Below are positions 1 through 5,004 of a stretch of DNA of 5,407 bases, piece after piece. The stretch lies in assembly GCA_002316215.1 (NCBI GenBank), contig DCDB01000332.1, positions 1 to 5,407 of the forward strand, read 5' to 3'. The notes beneath the pieces are model-generated. The model searched no databases. It was not told the origin of the DNA and saw only the letters and a program-made list of their open reading frames with translations. Each line of letters opens with the position of its first letter. The stretch's first letter is position 1. The translations under genes were made by a program, and so were the position numbers. The stretch is from Lachnospiraceae bacterium UBA1066. Lineage in GTDB: Bacteria > Bacillota > Clostridia > Lachnospirales > Lachnospiraceae.

Positions 1-334
1 AAGCACATCGACAGGGAATACAGGAAGCGCCCTGTCAGGAAGCTCAGGCTCAGCGGGTAGTGCCTCAGGCTTGGCGGGCGGCACGGAATCTCCCGGATCC
101 GGCAATGTAGCCGGAAATAGTACATTTTCATCAGTGAGTACGGATTCCGGAGCTTCAGATAAAACATCCGGCGCAGGTAAGGCCCAGGGAACAGCAGTAA
201 ACAATCAGTCAGACGATAATATGAACCGGGGAAATATCAGTCCTGCGGTGCCGCTGGCCATAGGAGGAGCGGTTGTGTTTCTGTACGGAATTCTGGAATT
301 TATCAATAACGGAAAGAGAAAAAACCATAGATAA
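1..334 (+). CDS. C-terminal part of an unidentified membrane-anchored protein (5' end outside the window)
   Basis: The reading frame is open from the left edge (first full codon at base 2) to a TAA at 332-334, giving 110 visible residues. The first ~73 residues are almost entirely Ser, Thr, Gly, Ala and Asn with no recognisable fold, like a flexible extracellular linker. Then comes one hydrophobic helix (from about PAVPLAIGG to LYGILEF) and a basic tail, NNGKRKNHR. By the positive-inside rule the tail should be cytoplasmic and the Ser/Thr-rich part outside. No LPXTG-like sortase motif precedes the helix, so anchoring is probably by the helix itself. A TTG at base 71 lies in the same frame but is not a credible start: no ribosome-binding site precedes it and the same low-complexity composition continues upstream of it. 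The family cannot be named because the N-terminal domain is missing. It ends about 35 nt before the rpsF promoter and looks like a separate transcription unit. Confidence 0.75.
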   Translation, partial: STSTGNTGSALSGSSGSAGSASGLAGGTESPGSGNVAGNSTFSSVSTDSGASDKTSGAGKAQGTAVNNQSDDNMNRGNISPAVPLAIGGAVVFLYGILEFINNGKRKNHR

Positions 335-369
335 TTGAAAAGCACCGTGGAAAGCGTTCAGAAAACTTC

Positions 370-398
370 TTGCCTTTTCATTTTCGTTATGTTATATT
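370..398 (+). promoter_or_regulatory. Sigma-A-type promoter of the rpsF-ssb-rpsR operon
   Basis: A -35 box TTGCCT (370-375) is separated by exactly 17 bp from a -10 box TATATT (393-398). The boxes match the TTGACA/TATAAT consensus at 4 and 5 of 6 positions. Transcription would start around 403-406, leaving a leader of about 75 nt before the rpsF start codon. Position, spacing and orientation fit the ribosomal operon downstream. The start site itself is inferred. Confidence 0.72.
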
Positions 399-404
399 AG
401 AAGT

Positions 405-479
405 CCGTGAGAGTTTTAAAATAGATCCTTGTCTCCCGTACATACGGGGGGCCAAAGGCCAAAAGGAGGAAGACACAGC
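405..479 (+). promoter_or_regulatory. Structured rpsF 5' leader with possible Shine-Dalgarno occlusion
   Basis: Three pairings can be read directly. CTCCCGT (433-439) pairs with ACGGGGG (444-450) over a 4-nt loop, with one T-G wobble. GGCC (450-453) pairs with GGCC (457-460) over an AAA loop; the two helices share base 450, so one must give up a pair. TCCTT (426-430) pairs with AAGGA (463-467), which overlaps the Shine-Dalgarno AGGAGG (464-469). Together they could form a three-way junction that hides the ribosome-binding site. It is established that the S6:S18 complex binds a structured motif in rpsF leaders of many bacteria and represses its own synthesis. Whether this leader is that motif is inference: I do not clearly see the conserved CCG-type bulge I associate with it. 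Confidence 0.4.
464..469 (+). promoter_or_regulatory. Shine-Dalgarno site fixing the rpsF start at 480
   Basis: AGGAGG lies 10 nt before the ATG at 480. The reading frame could be opened upstream to a TTG at 429, but that would translate through the leader hairpins and add 17 residues absent from S6 proteins. The site therefore decides the start. Confidence 0.85.
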
Positions 480-977
480 ATGAACAAGTATGAGTTAGCA
501 TTAGTTGTAAATGCCAGAATCGACGATGAAGCACGTGCTGCGGTCGTGGACAAAGCGAAGGGTTATATCACGCGTTTTGGCGGCCAGCTGGGCGACACCG
601 AAGAATGGGGCAAACGTAAGCTTGCTTACGAGATTCAGAAAATGAATGAAGCCTATTATTACTTCATCCAGTTCGAAGCGGATTCGGATTGCCCGAATGA
701 ACTTGAAAAGCGCATGAGAATCATGGACAATGTGCTGAGATATCTTGTAGTCCGCAAGGATGAGAACGATACCTTCAAGGTTGCACCGGACAAAGTATAC
801 GAAGAGCCGAAGGCGGCAGATGAAGCTGCGGAGAGCGCCGTTGCGGAAACAGCTGAGACTGCAGCAGCAGAAACAGCCGAAAACGCCGCAGCTGAAACAG
901 CAGCTGCCGATACGGCAGAAGCTGCAGCTGAAGCAGCTCCGGAAGCAGAAAAAGCTGAAAGTGCAGTAACCGAATAA
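480..977 (+). CDS. rpsF: 30S ribosomal protein S6 with long Ala/Glu-rich C-terminal extension
   Basis: S6 is a component of the 30S platform; it binds 16S rRNA as a heterodimer with S18, whose gene lies two genes downstream. Residues 1 to about 97 form the standard S6 ferredoxin-like domain: the MNKYELALVV first strand, the EEWGKRKLAYEI segment (41-52), the YYYFIQFEA strand (59-67), and LEKRMRIMDNVLRYLVVRKD (75-94), the family's hallmark C-terminal helix and strand. The start at 480 is chosen because AGGAGG precedes it and S6 proteins begin MxKYEL-like. The protein is 165 residues against roughly 95-135 for most S6. The excess is a tail from about residue 111 made almost only of Ala, Glu and Thr with an 8-residue period. 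The tail is probably disordered or helical and acidic, and its function is unknown. First gene of the operon, 57 nt before ssb. Confidence 0.97.
   Translation: MNKYELALVVNARIDDEARAAVVDKAKGYITRFGGQLGDTEEWGKRKLAYEIQKMNEAYYYFIQFEADSDCPNELEKRMRIMDNVLRYLVVRKDENDTFKVAPDKVYEEPKAADEAAESAVAETAETAAAETAENAAAETAAADTAEAAAEAAPEAEKAESAVTE
843..938 (+). repeat. In-frame 24-bp (octapeptide) imperfect tandem repeat in the rpsF tail
   Basis: Residues 122-153 of S6 read as four consecutive octads: AETAETAA, AETAENAA, AETAAADT and AEAAAEAA. The first three share the opening AETA, and the fourth is more diverged. At DNA level the units are built on GCx-GAA-ACA-GCx with third-position differences, so they are an old, diverging expansion and not a recent exact duplication. 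The whole stretch remains in frame. Confidence 0.7.
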
Positions 978-1034
978 AGACTCCCATTTATGATACTATT
1001 CACATGACTGATACCGAAAGGAAAAGGTAGAAGA

Positions 1035-1520
1035 ATGAATGTAGTTATTTTAATGGGACGCTTAACAAGAGAACCGGAAATACGTTATTCGCAGGGAGAA
1101 AACACAACGGCTATTGCTCACTACAGCCTTGCTGTAGACCGCAGATTTAAGCGGGACGGCCAGCCGGACGCAGACTTTTTTGATTGCGTCTGCTTCGGGC
1201 GTTCAGCAGAATTTGCCGAGAAGTACCTGCATAAGGGAACAAAGATTGCCATTACCGGAAGACTCCAGAATGATAATTATCAGGGAAAAGACGGTCAGAT
1301 GGTATATCGCAACAACGTAGTTGTTGAGAATCAGGAATTTGCAGAAAGCAAGTCGGCAAGCCAGTCAAATGGCAGCTATATGGCGCCCCAGCAGGCCGCT
1401 CCTGCACCGCGTGCCGCAGCCGCTCCTGCACCGCGTCACGAAGCTCCGGCTCCGGATACGGCCGGCGATGGCTTTATGAATATTCCTGACGGAATCGACG
1501 AAGAACTTCCGTTCAGCTGA
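1035..1520 (+). CDS. ssb: Single-stranded DNA-binding protein (SSB)
   Basis: SSB coats single-stranded DNA during replication, repair and recombination and recruits partner enzymes through its C-terminal tip. Residues 1 to about 105 are the OB fold: MNVVILMGRLTREPEIRY at the start, then AHYSLAVDRRF (28-38), DFFDCVCFGRSAEFAEKYL (47-65) and the GTKIAITGRLQ strand (68-78). Residues 106-147 are a low-complexity Ser/Gln/Pro/Ala linker, followed by an acidic tip DEELPFS (155-161). The length of 161 fits the family. The protein has no tryptophan at all; positions that are Trp in E. coli SSB appear as Phe or Tyr. The tip ends in PFS, whereas the classical end is PF. An AAAAGG ribosome-binding site (1022-1027) lies 7 nt before the ATG. 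It sits between rpsF and rpsR, the usual bacterial arrangement, 41 nt ahead of rpsR. Confidence 0.96.
   Translation: MNVVILMGRLTREPEIRYSQGENTTAIAHYSLAVDRRFKRDGQPDADFFDCVCFGRSAEFAEKYLHKGTKIAITGRLQNDNYQGKDGQMVYRNNVVVENQEFAESKSASQSNGSYMAPQQAAPAPRAAAAPAPRHEAPAPDTAGDGFMNIPDGIDEELPFS
1395..1436 (+). repeat. 18-bp exact direct repeat in the SSB linker
   Basis: The 18-mer beginning GCCGCTCC and ending CACCGCGT occurs at 1395-1412 and again, identical, at 1419-1436, a 24-bp period. Each copy encodes AAPAPR in frame (residues 121-126 and 129-134), separated by GCCGCA (AA). The identity at synonymous positions points to a recent duplication or to slippage within the disordered linker, where length variation is tolerated. 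Confidence 0.85.
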
Positions 1521-1561
1521 AAAGCATACGATACGGAAGCGTGACGAAAGGAGAATAGAAA

Positions 1562-1834
1562 ATGCCTTACCAGAGATCAAACAGCGACAGCCGTGAAGGC
1601 GGCTTCAGAAGAAAACCGGGCGGATTCCACAGACGTAAAAAGGTTTGCGTATTCTGCGGCAAAGACAGTGAAATCAGCTACAAGGATGTCAATAAACTTA
1701 AGAGATATATCTCAGAGCGCGGCAAAATCCTTCCGAGAAGGATCACAGGAAACTGTGCAAAGCATCAGCGTGCGCTGACCCTTGCGGTTAAGAGGGCGCG
1801 TCATCTTGCAATCCTTCCTTATGTACAGGATTAA
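1562..1834 (+). CDS. rpsR: 30S ribosomal protein S18, zinc-binding type
   Basis: S18 binds next to S6 on the 30S platform and contacts 16S rRNA. The 90 residues match the family throughout: a basic disordered N-terminus (to about residue 27), VCVFCGK (28-34), YKDVNKLKRYISERGKI (40-56), LPRRITGNCAKHQR (57-70) and a C-terminal helix ending PYVQD. Cys29, Cys32, Cys65 and His68 form a CxxC plus CxxH set, the pattern of the 'C+' zinc-binding S18 described in many Gram-positive bacteria; zinc binding here is inferred from that pattern. An AAAGGAG site (1547-1553) lies 8 nt before the ATG. Last gene of the operon: an intrinsic terminator begins 17 nt after the stop codon. Confidence 0.98.
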   Translation: MPYQRSNSDSREGGFRRKPGGFHRRKKVCVFCGKDSEISYKDVNKLKRYISERGKILPRRITGNCAKHQRALTLAVKRARHLAILPYVQD

Positions 1835-1850
1835 TATGACATGATATAAT

Positions 1851-1890
1851 AAAACCGTCATTACAGCGCGTAATGGCGGTTTTTTCTCTT
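1851..1890 (+). terminator. Rho-independent terminator of the rpsF-ssb-rpsR operon
   Basis: CCGTCATTAC (1855-1864) pairs with GTAATGGCGG (1870-1879) over a 5-nt loop, with one T-G wobble. The right arm is followed by a run of six T (1880-1885). Four A (1851-1854) before the stem can pair with part of the T run, so the element may also stop transcription arriving from the other strand. It separates the ribosomal operon from the kinase-gdpP-rplI unit. Confidence 0.92.
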
Positions 1891-1944
1891 ATTTGTTTCA
1901 AGCTGTCCGTGATTTGCGCAGAATGCGGACGACTGTCAAATAAG
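1888..1944. repeat. Long interrupted palindrome between the rpsR terminator and the kinase gene
   Basis: CTTATTTG (1888-1895) is the exact reverse complement of CAAATAAG (1937-1944). Inside it, GTCCG (1905-1909) is the exact reverse complement of CGGAC (1926-1930), and ATT (1912-1914) can pair with AAT (1922-1924) over a 7-nt loop. As RNA this gives a stem-loop with an asymmetric internal loop; as DNA it could be a protein-binding site. It directly follows the T run of the terminator and shares bases with its end. No T run follows it, so it is not an obvious second terminator. Weak promoter-like boxes within it (TTGCGC at 1914-1919, TCAAAT at 1936-1941, 16 bp apart) are too poor to call. Function unknown. 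Confidence 0.5.
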
Positions 1945-1982
1945 GTAAAAGCATCAGCGGTCTGTCAGAATTTGTGCATGAC

Positions 1983-1999
1983 CCGTCAATAAAAGACGG
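1983..1999 (+). promoter_or_regulatory. Small hairpin just upstream of the kinase ribosome-binding site
   Basis: CCGTC (1983-1987) pairs with GACGG (1995-1999) over the A/T-only loop AATAAAA. It ends 12 nt before the Shine-Dalgarno AGGAGGT (2012-2018), close enough to affect the leader of the kinase transcript or to act as a small operator. A 5-bp stem can arise by chance, so a role is only a possibility. Confidence 0.3.
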
Positions 2000-2023
2000 T
2001 AAAAAGAGATCAGGAGGTCAGTT

Positions 2024-2965
2024 ATGGATGTAATTGTAATCGGAGAGATTTTGATTGATTTCATTCCCGGAACTGAAGAAGCCAGCTATATCCGCAATCC
2101 GGGAGGAGGCCCGGCGAATGCAGCCGTTGCCATGGCTAAGAATGGTCTTTCTGTAGGCATGTACTGCAAGATGGGAAATGACGATTTCGGCCGTTTCCTT
2201 TCCAAAACGATGACAGGCTACGGCGTAAAGCTTCTTTCACCGGAACTGACGGATGAAGCCGTGACGACAATGGCTTATGTTACGCTATATCCGGACGGAG
2301 AACGTTCCTTTACATTTTCCCGGAAGCCTGGCGCTGACATGCTCTTAAGCAGGGACGAGCTGAAAGACAGCGATATTGACGGAGCGAAACTTATCAGCGC
2401 GGCTTCATTTTCCATGTCCAAAGGACCTGAAAGCGAAGCAACCGTGGAGCTCATGAAGCGGGCTCATGAAAAAGGAAAAATGGTCGCTTTCGATATCAAT
2501 TACCGTGACGTCGTCTGGGGCAGTGTTGACAAATGCGCCGGGGCTGTACGCGGCATTCTGCCTTACGTAGACTTTTTGAAGGTTTCCGGAGAAGAAATTG
2601 ACATGATCGGCGGTCCCGATGCCGTTCCGGATGTTATGAAACAGTACGGGATCACGGCTGTCGTCTATACCAAGGGATCGGAAGGCGCTGACTGCTACTT
2701 CGGAGGAGAAATCCTTTCTGTTCCGGGCAAGAAGGCCAAGGCTGTGGATGCGACCGGCTGCGGCGATGCTTTCTGGGGCGGATTTCTTTCCAGTGTCCTG
2801 AATCAGGGCGTGGAAGCGGCTTCGGATGTTACATCCGGAATTCTTAAGAAGGCAATTGAATACGGAAATATCTGCGGCTGGTTTACGGTTCAGAAAAAGG
2901 GAGGAATGTCTTCCCTTCCGACAAAAGCGCAGATTGAAGAGGTACTTTCGAAAACAGATAAATGA
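2024..2965 (+). CDS. PfkB-family carbohydrate kinase, fructokinase-like
   Basis: Predicted cytoplasmic ribokinase/PfkB-fold enzyme that phosphorylates a sugar with ATP; fructose to fructose 6-phosphate is the likeliest reaction. Signature 1 is NPGGGPANAAVAMAKNG (25-41), with the Gly-rich sugar-binding loop and Asn32. FDINYRDVVW (156-165) resembles the DxNxRxxxW motif common in fructokinases, and LKVSGEE (185-191) corresponds to their KVSxEE segment. Signature 2 is VDATGCGDAFWGGF (241-254), with Asp248 as the catalytic base; the usual GAGD reads GCGD here. The length of 313 is normal. The start is supported by AGGAGGT (2012-2018), 5 nt before the ATG. The stop overlaps the next start by 4 nt (ATGA), so it is probably co-translated with gdpP. 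Substrate is inferred from motifs only; ketodeoxygluconate or another sugar remains possible. No transporter or sugar-utilisation gene is adjacent within the window. Confidence 0.88.
   Translation: MDVIVIGEILIDFIPGTEEASYIRNPGGGPANAAVAMAKNGLSVGMYCKMGNDDFGRFLSKTMTGYGVKLLSPELTDEAVTTMAYVTLYPDGERSFTFSRKPGADMLLSRDELKDSDIDGAKLISAASFSMSKGPESEATVELMKRAHEKGKMVAFDINYRDVVWGSVDKCAGAVRGILPYVDFLKVSGEEIDMIGGPDAVPDVMKQYGITAVVYTKGSEGADCYFGGEILSVPGKKAKAVDATGCGDAFWGGFLSSVLNQGVEAASDVTSGILKKAIEYGNICGWFTVQKKGGMSSLPTKAQIEEVLSKTDK
2962..2965 (+). other. ATGA stop/start overlap coupling the kinase to gdpP
   Basis: The gdpP ATG (2962-2964) and the kinase TGA (2963-2965) share bases. The nearest purine-rich tract, GAGG (2939-2942), is 19 nt from the ATG, too far for a normal Shine-Dalgarno. 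This favours re-initiation by ribosomes finishing the kinase, tying gdpP output to kinase translation. Confidence 0.7.
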
Positions 2966-5004
2966 ATAACCTGAAGATCACAGGACAATTGAAAAGTTAT
3001 CTCAGGTGGCCTATGGTCCTGTCCGTTCTGTGGGCTGTTATGACTGTGGCTGTATTTGCTGCGGCCGGTCGCCGGGCAGGTATCATAGCGCTTATTTTCC
3101 TGATTATTTATGCCGCGATTTCTTTCTTTATGTATAATGCGCGAACGCCGAAGCTCATGAACGAGCTGGTTTCCTTTGCCACGCAATACGGGCAGGTCCA
3201 GAAAAATCTGCTGAAGGAGTTCGTCCTGCCGTATGCCCTTTTGGATGGGAGCGGGAGCATCCTCTGGATGAACAACGAATTCGCGGCGCTTTCAGGAAAG
3301 GATCTTTCTTTCCATAAGAATATCGCCGTCATTTTTCCTGAGATTAAGAAAGGCGATCTGCCGGGAACCGAGCAGCGAACCGAGTGCGAAGTCCTGAAAA
3401 ATGAAAAGCGCTACCGGGCAGCCATGCAGAAAGTGGTCTTCACCGAACTTATGACGGGTGAGGAAGAGCTGAACGGGGCGTCCGACGACTATATCATAGC
3501 CCTTTACCTTTTTGATGAGACGGAGCTGGGGCAGCTCATTGACGAACGGGATAAAAACAAGCTTGTCTGCGGTCTTCTCAGCCTGGACAATTACGAGGAA
3601 GCCATGGAGAGTATCGAAGAGGTGCGCCGCTCGCTTCTTTTAGCTCTTGTCGACAGAAAAATCAATAAATTCTTTACAGAAGTAGACGGAATCGTACGGA
3701 AAACAGAGAAGGACAAGTACTTTTTCGTCATCCGGAAAAAAGCCCTGGAAGAGCTTGAGAACGGGCATTTTTCTCTCCTTGACGATGTAAAGACCGTAAA
3801 TATAGGAAATGAAATGTCAATTACGATTTCCATCGGCATCGGTTTCGGTTCCAATTCCTTCCTGCAGAATGCCGAATCGGCGCGCGTCGCCATCGAGCTT
3901 GCGCTCGGGCGCGGCGGCGATCAGGTCGTTATAAAAGACGGCTATAACACCCGGTATTTCGGCGGAAAAACCGAATCCATGGAAAAGAATACCCGTGTCA
4001 AGGCGCGTGTCAAGGCTCACGCCCTGAAAGAAATCTTGAGCAGTAAGGAAGAAGTTGTGATCATGGGGCATAAGATCACAGACGTCGATTCCTTAGGTGC
4101 GGCGGTCGGTATCTTCCGGGCAGCCCAGACAATCGGAAAACCCGCTCATATCGTAATTGATTCGCCGCCGGATGCCCTGCGCCCCCTGATGGATGTCTTC
4201 CTGCAGAGCTCGGACTATACCGACAGGATGTTTATAAACACGCGGGAAGCCAAGGAAATGACAAACGCGAATACAGCGGTGGTCGTCGTTGATACGAATA
4301 AACCGGATTACACGGAATGCGAAGAACTGCTGCACCGGTCGAATACGGTCGTTGTACTGGATCATCACCGCCAGGGGCGGGATATCATCCAGAACGCGGT
4401 TCTTTCCTATATCGAACCTTATGCCTCCAGCGCCTGTGAGATGGTGGCGGAGGTACTGCAGTATTTTGACGATAAGCTCAAGATCCGGAGTACCGAGGCA
4501 GACAGCCTCTATGCCGGCATCATGATCGATACAAACAATTTCCTGACGCGTACCGGGGTCCGTACTTTTGAAGCCGCAGCTTATTTAAGACGGAGCGGTG
4601 CGGATGTGACCCGGATCCGTAAAATGTTCCGTGACAGCATGGAAGATTGCCGGGCGAAGGCCAGCGCGATCGCAAATGCTGAGATTTATCATACGGCATT
4701 TGCCATTTCAGAAGTGAAGAGCGCCGGTCTTAAGAGCCCGACGGTTGTCTGCGCACAGGCCGCCAACGAGCTTTTGTCCGTCGTCGGAATCAAGGCCTCA
4801 TTCGTGCTGACGGATTATAACCATACAATTTATATCAGCGCCCGTGCCATTGACGAGGTGAACGTGCAGCTGATCATGGAACGCCTGGGCGGAGGCGGAC
4901 ACCTCAATATCGCCGGAGCCCAGCTTACAAATTCAACTATTCCTGCGGCAATCGAGCTTTTAAAATCGACGATTACGCAGATGAAAGAAGAAGGAGATCT
5001 CTGA
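2962..5004 (+). CDS. gdpP: Cyclic-di-AMP phosphodiesterase GdpP (membrane PAS-GGDEF-DHH/DHHA1 protein)
   Basis: GdpP hydrolyses the second messenger c-di-AMP to pApA, affecting potassium and osmotic balance, cell-wall stress and beta-lactam tolerance in Firmicutes. Two membrane helices (about 16-36 and 40-57) anchor it with the catalytic part in the cytoplasm. Next come a PAS-like sensor region (about 75-185), a degenerate GGDEF domain (about 195-330; the active motif is replaced around KTEKDKYFF, and the conserved ALGRGGDQVV is at 314-323), a DHH domain and a DHHA1 domain with GGGGHLNIAGAQ (643-654). Predicted metal ligands are all present: His370, Asp374 and Asp376 (GHKITDVDSLG), Asp444, Asp467-His468-His469 and Asp523. 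Two positions deviate from the form I recall: THRP reads TNKP (445-448), and the Pro before the first DxD is Thr373. The 680 residues compare with about 660 in Bacillus. The gene overlaps the kinase by 4 nt and rplI by 1 nt; gdpP-rplI is the usual Firmicutes neighbourhood. Confidence 0.95.
   Translation: MNNLKITGQLKSYLRWPMVLSVLWAVMTVAVFAAAGRRAGIIALIFLIIYAAISFFMYNARTPKLMNELVSFATQYGQVQKNLLKEFVLPYALLDGSGSILWMNNEFAALSGKDLSFHKNIAVIFPEIKKGDLPGTEQRTECEVLKNEKRYRAAMQKVVFTELMTGEEELNGASDDYIIALYLFDETELGQLIDERDKNKLVCGLLSLDNYEEAMESIEEVRRSLLLALVDRKINKFFTEVDGIVRKTEKDKYFFVIRKKALEELENGHFSLLDDVKTVNIGNEMSITISIGIGFGSNSFLQNAESARVAIELALGRGGDQVVIKDGYNTRYFGGKTESMEKNTRVKARVKAHALKEILSSKEEVVIMGHKITDVDSLGAAVGIFRAAQTIGKPAHIVIDSPPDALRPLMDVFLQSSDYTDRMFINTREAKEMTNANTAVVVVDTNKPDYTECEELLHRSNTVVVLDHHRQGRDIIQNAVLSYIEPYASSACEMVAEVLQYFDDKLKIRSTEADSLYAGIMIDTNNFLTRTGVRTFEAAAYLRRSGADVTRIRKMFRDSMEDCRAKASAIANAEIYHTAFAISEVKSAGLKSPTVVCAQAANELLSVVGIKASFVLTDYNHTIYISARAIDEVNVQLIMERLGGGGHLNIAGAQLTNSTIPAAIELLKSTITQMKEEGDL
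4991..4997 (+). promoter_or_regulatory. Shine-Dalgarno of rplI inside the end of gdpP
   Basis: AAGGAGA lies within the last codons of gdpP, 6 nt before the rplI ATG at 5004. Unlike gdpP, rplI therefore has its own good ribosome-binding site and can be translated more strongly than the gene in front of it. Confidence 0.85.

Noticed and set aside
335..369. Possible terminator of the first gene (AAAAGC near 339 against GCCTTTT near 372)
   Set aside because: The arms do not pair well, and the T-rich tract is better explained as part of the rpsF promoter.
429..479. Upstream TTG start that would extend S6 by 17 residues
   Set aside because: It would run through the leader hairpins and the Shine-Dalgarno, and S6 proteins begin at the MNKYEL-type sequence, so 480 is preferred.
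760..987. Additional Lys/Gln-rich and Leu-rich open frames over the rpsF tail on both strands
   Set aside because: They are by-products of the same trinucleotide-biased repeat and have no start signals.
659..1003. A 114-codon reading frame on the minus strand across rpsF
   Set aside because: It is antisense to a certain S6 gene. It is open because the GCx/GAA-rich repeat gives Ser/Ala codons on the other strand, and there is no ribosome-binding site or family resemblance.
1512..1521. Perfect 10-bp palindrome TTCAGCTGAA across the ssb stop codon
   Set aside because: It is short, has no T run and no second copy in the window, and part of it is dictated by the coding sequence. Chance is sufficient.
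1911..1939. TGTCAA (1934-1939), a perfect TTGACA on the minus strand, as a possible antisense promoter
   Set aside because: At 16-17 bp spacing the -10 position reads only GCAAAT or CAAATC, and transcription would run straight into the rpsR terminator.
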